56,000 bases of DNA. Origin: Geobacillus genomosp. 3 (GTDB taxonomy: Bacteria; Bacillota; Bacilli; Bacillales; Anoxybacillaceae). The stretch is taken from positions 96,001-152,000 of the forward strand of contig NC_022080.4 of NCBI RefSeq assembly GCF_000445995.2. Direction: 5' to 3'. The notes under the pieces are model-generated. The model was not told where the DNA came from. It saw nothing but the letters and a program-made list of their open reading frames with translations, and searched no databases. Shown here piece after piece: positions 10,499 to 19,014 of the stretch (the first letter of the stretch is position 1; each line of letters starts with the position of its first letter). Both the position numbers and the translations under genes were made by a program.

Positions 10499-11885
10499 CA
10501 CGCTGACGCGAAAAAAGGAACCGTTTGAGCCGCTTGAACCGAACAAAGTGAAAATGTATGTGTGCGGCCCGACGGTCTATAATTATATTCATATTGGCAA
10601 TGCCCGGGCCGCCATCGTCTTTGACACGATTCGGCGCTATTTGGAGTTCCGCGGCTATGATGTGACGTACGTATCCAACTTTACGGATGTCGACGATAAA
10701 CTGATTAAGGCGGCCCGTGAGCTTGGCGAAAGCGTGCCGGCGATCGCTGAGCGGTTTATTGACGCATATTTTGAAGACATTCAAGCGCTTGGTTGCAAAA
10801 AAGCGGACATCCACCCGCGCGTGACGGAAAATATCGAAACGATTATCGAATTTATTCAGACGCTTATCGACAAGGGGTATGCGTACGAGGTGGACGGCGA
10901 CGTCTACTACCGGACGCGCAAGTTTTCCGGCTATGGCAAGCTGTCGCATCAGTCGATCGATGAATTGCAGGCTGGAGCGCGCATCGAAGTCGGCGAGAAA
11001 AAAGACGACCCGCTCGATTTCGCCCTTTGGAAAGCGGCGAAAGAAGGAGAGATTTGTTGGGACAGTCCATGGGGAAAAGGGCGGCCGGGCTGGCATATCG
11101 AATGCTCAGCGATGGCGCGCAAGTATTTGGGTGATACAATCGACATTCACGCCGGCGGCCAAGATTTGACGTTTCCGCACCATGAAAATGAAATCGCCCA
11201 ATCGGAAGCACTGACCGGCAAACCGTTTGCGAAATACTGGCTGCACAATGGGTATTTAAATATTAACAACGAAAAAATGTCGAAGTCGCTCGGCAACTTC
11301 GTGCTCGTTCACGATATCATCCGGCAGATTGACCCGCAAGTGTTGCGTTTCTTTATGTTGTCGGTCCATTATCGCCACCCGATCAACTACAGCGAAGAGC
11401 TGCTCGAGAGTGCAAGACGCGGGCTCGAACGCTTGAAGACAGCCTATGGCAACTTGCAGCACCGGCTCGGGGCAAGCACGAACTTAACCGACAACGATGA
11501 TGAATGGCTGTCGCGTATCGCTGCGGCCCGCGAATCATTCATCCGTGAGATGGACGACGATTTCAACACGGCCAATGGCATCGCTGTACTGTTTGACTTG
11601 GCGAAGCAAGCAAACTTGTATTTGCAGGAAAAAACGACATCTGAAACCGTTATTGGTGCGTTTTTGCGCGAATTTGAACAGTTGATGAACGTCCTTGGCC
11701 TCGATCCAAAGCCAAAGCAAGAGGAGCTGCTTGACGAGGAAATCGAAGCACTGATCCAAAGGCGAAACGAGGCGCGGAAAAATCGGGACTTCGCGTTGGC
11801 TGACCGCATCCGCGATGAGCTGAAAGCCAAAAACATTATTTTGGAAGATACGCCGCAAGGAACGAGATGGAAACGGGGATTATAA
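10476..11885 (+). CDS. cysS: Cysteinyl-tRNA synthetase
   Basis: CysS charges tRNA-Cys. The 469-residue class I enzyme has zinc ligand C30 in the [15 protein letters not shown] motif (HIGN at 39-42), the ECSAMA and [13 protein letters not shown] zinc/active-site stretches, and KMSKS at 267-271. Its start lies within the end of cysE and the gene is preceded by GAAAGGAAGAG, so both are translated from the T-box-controlled message: cysteine supply and tRNA-Cys charging are raised together. Confidence 0.98.
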   Translation: MSSIRLYNTLTRKKEPFEPLEPNKVKMYVCGPTVYNYIHIGNARAAIVFDTIRRYLEFRGYDVTYVSNFTDVDDKLIKAARELGESVPAIAERFIDAYFEDIQALGCKKADIHPRVTENIETIIEFIQTLIDKGYAYEVDGDVYYRTRKFSGYGKLSHQSIDELQAGARIEVGEKKDDPLDFALWKAAKEGEICWDSPWGKGRPGWHIECSAMARKYLGDTIDIHAGGQDLTFPHHENEIAQSEALTGKPFAKYWLHNGYLNINNEKMSKSLGNFVLVHDIIRQIDPQVLRFFMLSVHYRHPINYSEELLESARRGLERLKTAYGNLQHRLGASTNLTDNDDEWLSRIAAARESFIREMDDDFNTANGIAVLFDLAKQANLYLQEKTTSETVIGAFLREFEQLMNVLGLDPKPKQEELLDEEIEALIQRRNEARKNRDFALADRIRDELKAKNIILEDTPQGTRWKRGL

Positions 11886-11888
11886 GCG

Positions 11889-12311
11889 ATGGCACAGTTT
11901 GAGACCGTTCGTGATGTCAAACAGTTAAACGGCTTGGCGCTCGCCTATATTGGCGATGCGGTTTATGAAGTGTACGTGCGCCGCCACTTGCTGGCCATGG
12001 GGAGCGTTCGGCCTCATGAATTGCACCGGCGGGCGGTTTGCTACGTGTCAGCGCGGGCGCAGGCGAAAGTCATTTTAGCTTTGCTCGATGAAGGCGCGCT
12101 GACCGCCGAAGAGCAAGCCATCGTCCGCCGTGGCCGCAACGCCAAATCCGGCACGATCCCGAAAAACACGGATGTTCAGACGTACCGGCACAGTACAGCG
12201 TTCGAAGCGTTGATCGGCTATCATTTTTTGCAGGACAACGGCCGTCGGGTCGAGGAGCTGATCAGCCGTTCATTTGCCATTATTGAAAGGGAAGAAAGGG
12301 CGTTGGAATGA
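11889..12311 (+). CDS. mrnC: Mini-ribonuclease III
   Basis: MrnC cuts double-stranded RNA to mature 23S rRNA ends. The 140-residue product is a bare RNase III catalytic domain without the double-stranded RNA-binding domain; [15 protein letters not shown] at about 19-33 carries the expected acidic ligands (D23, E27). It begins 3 bases after cysS and overlaps rlmB by four bases (ATGA), so these rRNA-processing genes ride on the cysE-cysS transcript. Confidence 0.95.
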   Translation: MAQFETVRDVKQLNGLALAYIGDAVYEVYVRRHLLAMGSVRPHELHRRAVCYVSARAQAKVILALLDEGALTAEEQAIVRRGRNAKSGTIPKNTDVQTYRHSTAFEALIGYHFLQDNGRRVEELISRSFAIIEREERALE

Positions 12312-13048
12312 TGGATTACATTATCGGCAGAAATCCGGTCATTGAAGCGCTCAAATCCGGGCGCGACATCAATAAAATTTGGATCGCCGAAGGGGCGCAG
12401 CGTCATGCCGTCGAGCCCGTCCTCGAATGGGCAAAGCGGCGGGGCGTACTCGTCCAATATGTCCCGAAGCGCAAGCTTGATCAAATGGCCGAGGGGGCGC
12501 ACCAAGGGATCGTCGCTCAGGCGGCGGCGTACCGCTACTATGAGGTGGATGACTTATTCGCCCGCGCCGCTCGACGGGAAGAGGCGCCGTTTTTCCTTGT
12601 GTTGGACGAGCTCGAGGATCCCCATAATTTAGGCGCCATCATGCGGACGGCCGATGCGGTCGGAGCGCACGGTCTCATCATCCCGAAGCGGCGTTCCGTC
12701 GGGCTGACATCAACGGTTGCGAAGGCGTCCACTGGAGCGATTGAGCACGTTCCAGTCGCGCGCGTGACGAACTTGGCGCGGACGATCGACGAACTAAAAG
12801 AGCGGGGGGTTTGGATAGCCGGCACCGACGCGTCTGCCAAAGACGACTACCGTATGCTTGACGGCACGATGCCGCTGGCGCTTGTGATCGGCAGCGAAGG
12901 AAAAGGCATCAGCCGCTTAGTGCTTGAAAAGTGCGATTTTCTATTCCGGCTGCCGATGCGCGGGCATGTCACCTCGCTCAATGCGTCCGTTGCCGCCGGT
13001 CTGCTCATGTATGAGGTGTACCGGAAACGGTATCCATTAGGAGAGTAG
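12308..13048 (+). CDS. rlmB: RlmB-type 23S rRNA 2'-O-methyltransferase
   Basis: This 246-residue SPOUT-family enzyme has the N-terminal L30e-like substrate-binding domain ([12 protein letters not shown]) and the knotted C-terminal methyltransferase domain with the motifs [29 protein letters not shown] and [17 protein letters not shown] that bind S-adenosylmethionine. The B. subtilis equivalent is named yacO/rlmB; the E. coli enzyme methylates G2251 of 23S rRNA. The exact target nucleotide here is inferred from homology. Translation is coupled to mrnC by an ATGA overlap. Confidence 0.93.
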   Translation: MMDYIIGRNPVIEALKSGRDINKIWIAEGAQRHAVEPVLEWAKRRGVLVQYVPKRKLDQMAEGAHQGIVAQAAAYRYYEVDDLFARAARREEAPFFLVLDELEDPHNLGAIMRTADAVGAHGLIIPKRRSVGLTSTVAKASTGAIEHVPVARVTNLARTIDELKERGVWIAGTDASAKDDYRMLDGTMPLALVIGSEGKGISRLVLEKCDFLFRLPMRGHVTSLNASVAAGLLMYEVYRKRYPLGE

Positions 13049-13051
13049 CCG

Positions 13052-13564
13052 ATGAACATTTTGATCGTTGACGGCTACAACATCATCGGGGCATGGCCGG
13101 CGTTGCGCCGGTTAAAAGAGGAGGGCGATCTTGCCGCGGCAAGGGATTTGCTGATTGATAAGATGGCCGATTACAAAGGGTTCACCGGGGATCATGTTGT
13201 GATCGTGTTTGATGCCCACCTCGTGCAAGGAAACGAGAAAAAGTATAAACATTACGATATCGACGTCATTTTTACAAAAGAACATGAAACAGCTGATGAA
13301 CGGATTGAACGGTTGGCAAAAACGTTCATGAATGCGCGCACAAAGGTATATGTAGCGACATCTGATTATACGGAACAATGGACGGTGTTCAGCCAAGGCG
13401 CCTTGCGCAAATCGGCGCGCGAACTGCTATACGAAATCGAGACGGTCGAGCGGGACATTTCCAAAAAGCTGCGGGATATAAGATACCGCACCCCGATTTC
13501 AAAAATGCCGCTCAATGATAAAGTTGCCGAAATTTTTGAAAAATGGCGAAGAGGGCAAAAATGA
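13052..13564 (+). CDS. rae1: Rae1 (YacP), ribosome-dependent mRNA endonuclease
   Basis: The 170-residue NYN/PIN-fold protein begins with ILIVDGYNIIGAWP, carrying the first acidic residue of the catalytic cluster, and has HVVIVFDAH and YVATSDYTEQ motifs. In B. subtilis Rae1 docks in the ribosomal A site and cuts mRNA in a translation-dependent way. It follows rlmB by three bases and precedes sigH, whose promoter begins 5 bases after its stop. The family assignment is firm; activity in this organism is inferred. Confidence 0.92.
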   Translation: MNILIVDGYNIIGAWPALRRLKEEGDLAAARDLLIDKMADYKGFTGDHVVIVFDAHLVQGNEKKYKHYDIDVIFTKEHETADERIERLAKTFMNARTKVYVATSDYTEQWTVFSQGALRKSARELLYEIETVERDISKKLRDIRYRTPISKMPLNDKVAEIFEKWRRGQK

Positions 13565-13568
13565 GCGG

Positions 13569-13598
13569 TTGACGCTGTAAAAATTTGTACTGTATAAT
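13569..13598 (+). promoter_or_regulatory. SigA-type promoter for sigH
   Basis: TTGACG at 13569-13574 and a perfect TATAAT at 13593-13598 with an 18-base spacer. The nearest ATG of the sigH frame (13601) lies directly after the -10 and so cannot be in the transcript, which supports the downstream GTG start. In B. subtilis the corresponding promoter is repressed by AbrB; AbrB sites cannot be recognised by eye. Confidence 0.85.
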
Positions 13599-13633
13599 AA
13601 ATGTTAGCGATTGATGCGGTCGGGGGGATCAGC

Positions 13634-14284
13634 GTGGGGGAATGCTTCAAAGTAGACAAGGTAAGGGACTATCAAAAGCTGGAGGATGAACAACTTGTCG
13701 CACTTGTTCATAAAGGGGATGGAGAAGCACTTGATTTTTTAATTCACAAATACCAAAACTTCGTGCGCGCCAAAGCCCGCTCATACTTTTTAGTCGGGGC
13801 TGATCGGGAAGATATCGTGCAGGAAGGGATGATCGGGCTGTATAAGGCAGTCCGTGATTTTAAAGGAGACAAGCTCTCTTCGTTTAAAGCGTTTGCAGAG
13901 CTTTGTATCACAAGGCAAATGATCACCGCCATTAAAACGGCGACCCGCCAAAAACACATTCCGCTCAATTCTTACGTTTCCTTGGACAAGCCCATTTACG
14001 ATGACGAATCAGACCGGACGCTGATGGACGTGTTGTCCGGCGCGCAGGCGACAGATCCGGAAGAATTGATTGTCAACCGCGAGGAAGTCGACGATATTGA
14101 GCTGAAGATGGCAGAGCTGCTAAGCGACCTCGAGCGGAAAGTGCTTGCTCTATATTTGGATGGGCGTTCGTACCAAGAGATTTCTGAAGAGTTGAACCGC
14201 CATGTTAAATCGATCGATAACGCTTTGCAACGGGTCAAACGGAAGCTTGAGAAATATTTGGAATATCGGGAGATTAGTTTATAG
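13634..14284 (+). CDS. sigH: RNA polymerase sigma-H factor (sporulation, competence)
   Basis: SigH (Spo0H) directs transcription of early stationary-phase and sporulation genes. With the GTG start at 13634 the product is 216 residues, close to 218 in B. subtilis. Region 2 shows DFLIHKYQNFVRAKARSYF, ADREDIVQEGMIGLYKAVRD and RQMITAIKTATRQKH (2.1-2.4); region 4.2 has the helix-turn-helix SYQEISEELNRHVKSIDNAL. GGGGGGAT lies 7 bases before the GTG. Its location just before rpmG-secE-nusG is as in B. subtilis. Confidence 0.96.
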   Translation: MGECFKVDKVRDYQKLEDEQLVALVHKGDGEALDFLIHKYQNFVRAKARSYFLVGADREDIVQEGMIGLYKAVRDFKGDKLSSFKAFAELCITRQMITAIKTATRQKHIPLNSYVSLDKPIYDDESDRTLMDVLSGAQATDPEELIVNREEVDDIELKMAELLSDLERKVLALYLDGRSYQEISEELNRHVKSIDNALQRVKRKLEKYLEYREISL

Positions 14285-14326
14285 GCGGCGCACCGGCCTG
14301 CGCCAAGGGCAGACGAAAACATGGCA

Positions 14327-14354
14327 TTGACAGCAGAAACGTTGATATGATAAA
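14327..14354 (+). promoter_or_regulatory. Candidate promoter for rpmG-secE
   Basis: A perfect TTGACA at 14327-14332 is followed after 16 bases by GATAAA (14349-14354), which overlaps an ATAAAT at 17-base spacing. It lies between sigH and rpmG. Confidence 0.65.
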
Positions 14355-14390
14355 TTTTTATGGACATCTTACGGGAACGGTGAAATGTTT

Positions 14391-14540
14391 ATGCGCCAAA
14401 AAGTAACGCTCGCTTGCGCGCAGTGTGGAAGCCGGAACTATACGACTACAAAACAGGCAAACCGCCTTGGTGAGCGCCTAATGGCCAATAAATTTTGCCC
14501 AACATGCAACAAACATACCGCCCATCGTGAAACAAAGTGA
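14391..14540 (+). CDS. rpmG: Ribosomal protein L33
   Basis: A 49-residue basic large-subunit protein with two CxxC zinc pairs (CAQC and CPTC), so it is a zinc-containing paralogue of L33. The start at 14391 gives [13 protein letters not shown], matching the B. subtilis RpmGB length; an in-frame ATG two codons upstream (14385) is possible but too close to the GGTG ribosome site. The position between sigH and secE is the usual one for this copy. It is too short for a standard ORF cut-off. Confidence 0.93.
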   Translation: MRQKVTLACAQCGSRNYTTTKQANRLGERLMANKFCPTCNKHTAHRETK

Positions 14541-14580
14541 GCGGTGGGGACAGTTTTGAGCAATCGTGGAGGTACGAGTG

Positions 14581-14763
14581 ATGCAGCGAGTAACCAACTT
14601 TTTTAAAGAAGTCGTACGCGAACTGAAAAAGGTAAGTTGGCCAAACAGAAAGGAGCTAGTCAACTATACGGCGGTTGTGTTGGCCACGGTGGCGTTCTTC
14701 ACCATCTTTTTTGCCGTTGTTGATCTCGGCATTTCGCAGTTAATTCGCCTTGTGTTTGAATAA
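14581..14763 (+). CDS. secE: SecE, preprotein translocase subunit
   Basis: SecE clamps the SecY channel. The 60-residue protein has an amphipathic N-terminal helix (FFKEVVRELKKVSWPNRKEL, the conserved SecE signature) and one C-terminal membrane segment, the minimal Gram-positive form. A GGAGGT at 14568-14573 supports ATG 14581. SecY, its partner, is encoded in the same window at 41057. Confidence 0.96.
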   Translation: MQRVTNFFKEVVRELKKVSWPNRKELVNYTAVVLATVAFFTIFFAVVDLGISQLIRLVFE

Positions 14764-14777
14764 GCGGGCGAATGATA

Positions 14778-14786
14778 TGCTATAAT
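14778..14786 (+). promoter_or_regulatory. Extended -10 promoter for nusG
   Basis: TGCTATAAT is a perfect extended -10 element located just after the secE stop. No -35 box has good spacing (TTGAAT ends 19 bases upstream). Start of transcription near 14793 would put a small terminator hairpin in the leader. Confidence 0.6.
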
Positions 14787-14810
14787 GAAAGATAATCGTA
14801 CGAGTATGGA

Positions 14811-14828
14811 ACCCGGCAACGGGTTTTT
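14811..14828 (+). terminator. Small terminator-like hairpin in the nusG leader
   Basis: ACCCG and CGGGT pair around a GCAA (GNRA) tetraloop, followed by TTTTGTTTT. The stem has only five base pairs. It lies between the nusG promoter and the nusG ribosome site, so it could end secE transcripts or act as an attenuator. Confidence 0.6.
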
Positions 14829-14876
14829 GTTTTGCGCAAAAACACAAAATGAAAACCGCCCTAGGGAGGCTCGCTG

Positions 14877-15410
14877 ATGGAGAAAAACTGGTATGTCGTC
14901 CATACATATTCGGGATACGAAAATAAAGTGAAAGCCAATTTGGAAAAACGCGTTGAATCAATGGGGATGCAAGATAAAATTTTCCGGGTTGTCGTCCCAG
15001 AGGAGACGGAAACGGACATTAAGAATGGAAAACGGAAAACGACAAAAAGGAAAGTATTTCCTGGCTATGTGCTCGTTGAAATGGTCATGACCGATGATTC
15101 ATGGTACGTCGTGCGCAACACACCGGGCGTGACCGGGTTTGTCGGTTCGAGCGGAGCCGGTTCGAAACCGACACCGCTCATGGAGGAAGAAGTAAAAATG
15201 ATTTTGAAGCGGATGGGCATGCCGCTCGCTGATGTTGATGTCGACTATGAGGTCAGCGAGACGGTCCGGATTAAAGAAGGTCCGTTTGCGAATTTCACCG
15301 GAAAAATTGAAGCGATTGACCCTGATAAACATAAGGTGAAGCTGCTTGTCGACATGTTCGGGCGCGAAACGCGGATGGAGTTGGAGTTTTCGCAAATAGA
15401 AAAAATCTAA
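14877..15410 (+). CDS. nusG: NusG transcription elongation factor
   Basis: NusG binds the RNA polymerase clamp; in Bacillus it promotes pausing and helps couple transcription to other processes. The 177-residue protein has the NGN domain (WYVVHTYSGYENKVKANLE through about residue 115) and a C-terminal KOW domain (EGPFANFTGKIEAIDPDKHK). ATG 14877 follows GGGAGG. A separate promoter precedes rplK downstream, but read-through is likely. Confidence 0.97.
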   Translation: MEKNWYVVHTYSGYENKVKANLEKRVESMGMQDKIFRVVVPEETETDIKNGKRKTTKRKVFPGYVLVEMVMTDDSWYVVRNTPGVTGFVGSSGAGSKPTPLMEEEVKMILKRMGMPLADVDVDYEVSETVRIKEGPFANFTGKIEAIDPDKHKVKLLVDMFGRETRMELEFSQIEKI

Positions 15411-15421
15411 TGGAAAACAAC

Positions 15422-15450
15422 TTGCAATCACTATTGAAAAGTGATAATAT
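15422..15450 (+). promoter_or_regulatory. Promoter for rplK-rplA
   Basis: TTGCAA at 15422-15427 and TAATAT at 15445-15450 with a 17-base spacer, 200 bases upstream of rplK. The S10 operon promoter uses the same TTGCAA -35 with a 17-base spacer. Confidence 0.75.
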
Positions 15451-15457
15451 TTTAAAG

Positions 15458-15635
15458 TCAGTATGTCTTGAGTTTTAGACAAGGCATGCAGCGATGAACT
15501 TATACGCGCTGTATAAGGGAGCAAACGTGCTTTATGCGCTGATCCTCCCGACGGAAACGGGAGATATGGAGCGGCTCTTTCTATATAGAGCCAAATGAGT
15601 GGGAGGGGCAATCCCTATTACCACATCACGGACTT
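15458..15635 (+). promoter_or_regulatory. Structured rplK leader
   Basis: The roughly 190-base leader holds at least two clear hairpins: CTCCCG/CGGGAG with a seven-base loop at 15545-15563, and GGCTCT/AGAGCC at 15573-15592. No T-tract follows either, so this is not a terminator. In many bacteria L1 represses rplK-rplA by binding a leader hairpin that mimics its rRNA site; whether this is that element is inference. Confidence 0.5.
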
Positions 15636-15650
15636 AAGGAGGTGTGTCTC

Positions 15651-16076
15651 GTGGCGAAAAAAGTAATCAAGATCGTCAAACTGCAAATTCCTGCAGGGAA
15701 AGCGAATCCGGCGCCGCCAGTAGGTCCTGCGTTAGGTCAAGCCGGTGTTAATATTATGGCGTTTTGTAAAGAGTTTAATGCCCGTACAGCCGACCAAGCA
15801 GGGTTGATCATTCCGGTTGAAATTACGGTTTTTGAGGACCGTTCATTTACATTCATCACGAAAACGCCGCCAGCCGCTGTATTGTTGAAAAAAGCGGCCG
15901 GCATCGAATCGGGCTCCGGCGAACCGAACCGCAACAAAGTGGCGACGATCAAGCGCGACAAAGTGCGTGAGATTGCCGAGTTGAAAATGCCGGATTTGAA
16001 TGCGGCGAGCATTGAAGCAGCCATGCGCATGGTTGAAGGCACGGCTCGCAGCATGGGCATCGTGATTGAAGACTAA
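15651..16076 (+). CDS. rplK: Ribosomal protein L11
   Basis: L11 binds the GTPase-associated region of 23S rRNA and is required for RelA activation and for thiostrepton action. The GTG at 15651 is chosen: an AAGGAGGTG ribosome site lies 7 bases upstream and the 141-residue product begins [20 protein letters not shown] as in relatives. The proline-rich [16 protein letters not shown]-terminal segment, which is the thiostrepton contact region, is intact. Confidence 0.98.
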   Translation: MAKKVIKIVKLQIPAGKANPAPPVGPALGQAGVNIMAFCKEFNARTADQAGLIIPVEITVFEDRSFTFITKTPPAAVLLKKAAGIESGSGEPNRNKVATIKRDKVREIAELKMPDLNAASIEAAMRMVEGTARSMGIVIED

Positions 16077-16080
16077 GGCC

Positions 16081-16262
16081 GACGTGCTGTCCGGGGGGGT
16101 TGCGTATTCCGCAACCTCTCTCTCCATGGGCAAAAAAAGGTCTTTTATGATTGAATGAAGGACAGTCCTTTCAGAAGGCGGCTGTCTGCTGAATGGTCCA
16201 CCTTCGAAAGAAGCGAAGGTTGTTTCATCGTGGGAGGTTTTTTCCGCTAAAACCACAATCGA
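16081..16262 (+). other. Structured rplK-rplA spacer
   Basis: This spacer is about 200 bases, long for a within-operon gap. It holds GGTTGCG/CGCAACC with a five-base loop (16098-16116, extendable by wobble pairs), CCTTCG/CGAAGG (16201-16219), and GGTTTT/AAAACC (16236-16253) overlapping the approach to the rplA ribosome site. There is no open frame of note. A role in L1 feedback or mRNA processing is possible but unproven. Confidence 0.5.
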
Positions 16263-16275
16263 GGAGGATTTTGAG

Positions 16276-16977
16276 ATGCCGAAAAGAGGGAAAAAGTACT
16301 TAGAAGCGTTGAAGCTCGTTGACCGCTTCAAAGCCTATCCGGTTGCTGAAGCGATCGAGCTCGTGAAAAAAACGAACGTCGCAAAATTTGATGCGACGGT
16401 TGAAGTCGCGTTTCGTTTAGGTGTTGACCCGAAAAAAGCGGACCAACAAATTCGCGGTGCTGTCGTTCTGCCGCACGGCACAGGGAAAGTGGCGCGCGTG
16501 TTAGTGTTCGCGAAAGGGGAAAAAGCGAAAGAAGCAGAAGCAGCTGGCGCTGACTATGTTGGCGATACGGAATATATTAACAAAATCCAACAAGGATGGT
16601 TTGACTTTGACGTCGTTGTCGCTACGCCGGACATGATGGGTGAAGTCGGGAAACTCGGACGCATTTTAGGTCCGAAAGGGTTAATGCCGAACCCGAAAAC
16701 CGGCACGGTCACGTTTGACGTAACGAAAGCGGTGCAAGAAATCAAAGCTGGTAAAGTAGAATACCGCGTCGACAAAGCCGGTAACATTCACGTGCCGATC
16801 GGCAAAGTATCGTTTGACAGCGAAAAGTTGGTTGAAAACTTTGCGACGGTTTACGAAGCGATTTTGAAAGCCAAACCGGCAGCGGCTAAAGGGACGTATG
16901 TCAAAAACGTGACGATTACGTCAACGATGGGCCCTGGTATTAAAGTGGACCCGACGACCGTAGCGGTTGCGCAATAA
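16276..16977 (+). CDS. rplA: Ribosomal protein L1
   Basis: L1 forms the mobile stalk beside the E site and is a translational repressor of its own operon in many bacteria. The 233-residue two-domain protein has the signature [20 protein letters not shown] followed by [17 protein letters not shown] 16276 follows GAGGAGG. It is the last gene of the rplK-rplA pair; rplJ has a separate promoter 4 bases after its stop. Confidence 0.98.
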   Translation: MPKRGKKYLEALKLVDRFKAYPVAEAIELVKKTNVAKFDATVEVAFRLGVDPKKADQQIRGAVVLPHGTGKVARVLVFAKGEKAKEAEAAGADYVGDTEYINKIQQGWFDFDVVVATPDMMGEVGKLGRILGPKGLMPNPKTGTVTFDVTKAVQEIKAGKVEYRVDKAGNIHVPIGKVSFDSEKLVENFATVYEAILKAKPAAAKGTYVKNVTITSTMGPGIKVDPTTVAVAQ

Positions 16978-16980
16978 CGG

Positions 16981-17009
16981 TTGACTTTTATCCATTAGTC
17001 TGATAAAAT
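16981..17009 (+). promoter_or_regulatory. Promoter for rplJ-rplL
   Basis: TTGACT at 16981-16986 and TAAAAT at 17004-17009 with a 17-base spacer, directly after rplA. It fits a strong SigA promoter driving the L10 leader. Confidence 0.85.
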
Positions 17010-17017
17010 GCTATTTG

Positions 17018-17166
17018 GCTGAAAACCGAATATCATTTGTACCGTAGACAGTAGGTGCCTGCTCTAGGCTTAATTTCCTACCGAGGTATGTGGACGATAG
17101 ACAATGCGCTGTTGATCGCGGTGCGTTGAACGATACCTCCATGTCTACGCGGCATGGGGGTTTTTT
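17018..17166 (+). promoter_or_regulatory. L10 ribosomal-protein leader RNA
   Basis: The leader carries the conserved L10-leader strands GACAGTAGGTGCC (about 17047-17059) and TAATTTCCTACCGAGGT (about 17081-17097), whose GTAGG/CCTAC pairing forms the kink-turn-like L10(L12)4 binding site that mimics its 23S rRNA site. In Bacillus relatives L10 binding shifts a downstream antiterminator to a terminator, so excess L10 stops rplJ-rplL transcription. The terminator is present here just before rplJ. Confidence 0.9.
17136..17166 (+). terminator. Terminator of the L10 leader
   Basis: CCTCCATG (17136-17143) pairs with CATGGGGG (17153-17160) around a nine-base loop and is followed by six Ts. It lies 60 bases before rplJ and is the expected output element of L10 attenuation. 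Confidence 0.9.
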
Positions 17167-17226
17167 ATTGAACGGCCAAACGGTATAAGTGGTATTCCAC
17201 CATTTTCTTTGCAGGAGGTGCAGGAC

Positions 17227-17727
17227 GTGTCGAGCGCGATTGAACTGAAAAAACAAGTGGTCGCTGAGATCGCGGAGAAATTCCGTGCCAGCAAGGCGAC
17301 CGTCATCGTCGATTACCGCGGCTTAAACGTGGCGGAAATGACCGAGCTGCGCAAACAGCTGCGCGAAGCAGGCATTGAGTTCAAAGTGTACAAAAACACG
17401 ATGACCCGCCGGGCGCTCGCGGAAATCGGCCTAGAAGGATTGAATGAGGTGTTTACCGGCCCGAACGCCATCGCATTCAGCAATGAAGATGTTGTAGCGC
17501 CGGCGAAAGTTTTAAGCGAGTTTGCCAAAACGCACGAGGCGTTGGAAATCAAAGGCGGCGTCATTGAAGGAAACGTCGCCAGCAAAGAAGAAATCGACGC
17601 CTTGGCGAAACTTCCGTCCCGCGAAGGGTTGCTCTCGATGTTGCTTAGCGTTCTTCAAGCCCCAATCCGCAACTTTGCGCTTGCGGTTAAGGCAGTGGCC
17701 GACAAACAAGAAGAACAAGGCGCGTAA
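17227..17727 (+). CDS. rplJ: Ribosomal protein L10
   Basis: L10 anchors the L7/L12 stalk on the ribosome and controls its own synthesis through the leader upstream. The GTG at 17227 gives a 166-residue protein starting MSSAIELKK, as in B. subtilis, and sits after a GCAGGAGGTG ribosome site. The rRNA-binding N-terminal domain ([21 protein letters not shown]) and the C-terminal helix that binds L12 dimers ([21 protein letters not shown]) are both present. Confidence 0.97.
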   Translation: MSSAIELKKQVVAEIAEKFRASKATVIVDYRGLNVAEMTELRKQLREAGIEFKVYKNTMTRRALAEIGLEGLNEVFTGPNAIAFSNEDVVAPAKVLSEFAKTHEALEIKGGVIEGNVASKEEIDALAKLPSREGLLSMLLSVLQAPIRNFALAVKAVADKQEEQGA

Positions 17728-17776
17728 TGGCGCATATCGATGTGCATAACGAACATTACACAAGGAGGAAATGACG

Positions 17777-18145
17777 ATGACGAAAGAACAAATCATTGAA
17801 GCAGTGAAAAATATGACGGTATTGGAATTAAATGAATTAGTCAAAGCGATTGAAGAAGAATTCGGCGTAACGGCCGCGGCTCCGGTTGTTGTTGCTGGCG
17901 GCGCAGCAGCTGGCGCTGAAGCAGCAGCTGAGAAAACAGAATTTGATGTCATCCTCGCTGATGCCGGCGCGCAAAAAATCAAAGTCATCAAAGTCGTTCG
18001 CGAAATCACTGGCCTCGGCTTGAAAGAAGCGAAAGACTTGGTTGACAACACGCCGAAACCGGTCAAAGAAGCTGTTTCGAAAGAGGAAGCTGAAGAAATT
18101 AAAGCAAAACTTGAAGAAGTTGGCGCGAAAGTTGAAGTGAAGTAA
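17777..18145 (+). CDS. rplL: Ribosomal protein L7/L12
   Basis: L12 is the stalk protein that recruits translational GTPases. The 122-residue acidic protein has the dimerising N-terminal domain, an alanine-rich hinge ([20 protein letters not shown]) and a C-terminal domain with [22 protein letters not shown]. Two ATGs lie six bases apart; 17777 is preferred because the AAGGAGG ribosome site is then 8 bases away instead of 2, and it gives the family length. A terminator follows. Confidence 0.97.
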   Translation: MTKEQIIEAVKNMTVLELNELVKAIEEEFGVTAAAPVVVAGGAAAGAEAAAEKTEFDVILADAGAQKIKVIKVVREITGLGLKEAKDLVDNTPKPVKEAVSKEEAEEIKAKLEEVGAKVEVK

Positions 18146-18156
18146 TGGCGTCGCGA

Positions 18157-18197
18157 TAAAAAAGGGGCTGACCCGGGCAAGGGGCGGCCTCTTTTTT
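18157..18197 (+). terminator. Intrinsic terminator after rplL
   Basis: AAAAAAGGGGC pairs with GCCTCTTTTTT around a GC-rich loop containing ACCCGGGC, ending in six Ts. It closes the rplJ-rplL unit 12 bases after rplL. Confidence 0.88.
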
Positions 18198-18251
18198 GTT
18201 ACACTATAGTAATGAAGGGTGATGATGCTTGCCAACAAAGGAGGGGTTGTT

Positions 18252-18854
18252 GTGAATGAACATTACTATTCGGCCAGACCGACGTCGGAGCGGAAACCGG
18301 AAACATGGACGTTTACATTGCGAGGGCACGAATTCCGCTTTACGACCGACAGTGGAGTATTCTCAAAGCGCGAGGTCGATTTCGGCACGCGTTTGCTGAT
18401 TGAAACATTTCAACAACCGGACGTTGCCGGCGATTTGTTGGATGTCGGCTGTGGGTACGGGCCGATTGGGCTCGCCCTAGCCAAATCGTTTCCTGACCGC
18501 CGCATCCAGATGATCGATGTTAATGAGCGGGCGTTAGAGCTGGCGGAAGAAAACAGGCGAGCAAACGGCATCCATAATGCGATGATTTATAAAAGCGACT
18601 TGTTTTCGGAAGTTGGGGAACAGCGGTTTGCGGCGATTGTCACCAATCCGCCGATCCGGGCCGGCAAGCGGGTTGTCCATGCGATTTTTGAACAAAGTCG
18701 GGATCATCTAGTCCATAATGGGGAACTATGGGTTGTCATTCAAAAGAAACAAGGTGCTCCATCTGCGCTGCAAAAGCTGAATGAATGGTTTGCCGCTGTA
18801 GAGGTCGTCGCGAAGAAAAAAGGATATTATATCATAAAGTCGAAAAAATGTTGA
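18252..18854 (+). CDS. ybxB: YbxB, RsmC-like class I methyltransferase
   Basis: The 200-residue protein has an S-adenosylmethionine-binding fold with motif I LLDVGCGYGPIGLALA (about 67-82) and the NPPI catalytic motif in VTNPPIRAGK, typical of N2-guanine rRNA methyltransferases (RsmC/RlmG group). It lacks the N-terminal duplicated domain of RsmC, so the exact target is unknown. The GTG at 18252 is chosen since AAAGGAGGGG lies 6 bases upstream and the product begins MNEHYYS like its homologues. The stop overlaps the rpoB -35 element. Confidence 0.92.
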   Translation: MNEHYYSARPTSERKPETWTFTLRGHEFRFTTDSGVFSKREVDFGTRLLIETFQQPDVAGDLLDVGCGYGPIGLALAKSFPDRRIQMIDVNERALELAEENRRANGIHNAMIYKSDLFSEVGEQRFAAIVTNPPIRAGKRVVHAIFEQSRDHLVHNGELWVVIQKKQGAPSALQKLNEWFAAVEVVAKKKGYYIIKSKKC

Positions 18855-18879
18855 CACCGTTTTTTTATTGTGGTAGCAT
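18851..18879 (+). promoter_or_regulatory. Promoter for rpoB-rpoC
   Basis: A perfect TTGACA at 18851-18856 overlaps the ybxB stop; TAGCAT at 18874-18879 follows at 17 bases. A TATAAAAT nearby (18880-18887) is too far from this -35. The leader before rpoB would be about 370 bases. Confidence 0.7.
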
Positions 18880-18977
18880 TATAAAATGCTAAATATGCAC
18901 ATTTCCCGTGTAAAGGGGATGACGTATAATTTTGGATACAATGGAAAAAATGATAAAATCAATAAATAGCTAAACAT

Positions 18978-19014
18978 ATGGTTTTCTACTGGATAGAAAC
19001 CATTTTCTTTTTTT
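18978..19014 (+). terminator. Terminator hairpin in the rpoB leader
   Basis: ATGGTTTTCTA pairs with TAGAAACCAT around a short loop (one bulged T), then TTTTCTTTTTTT. It lies 100 bases after the rpoB promoter and 245 before the rpoB start. It may end ybxB transcripts or attenuate rpoB transcription. Confidence 0.85.

Noticed and set aside
17879..17935. Alanine/glycine repeat in rplL as a possible DNA repeat
   Set aside because: It is the normal flexible hinge of L7/L12.
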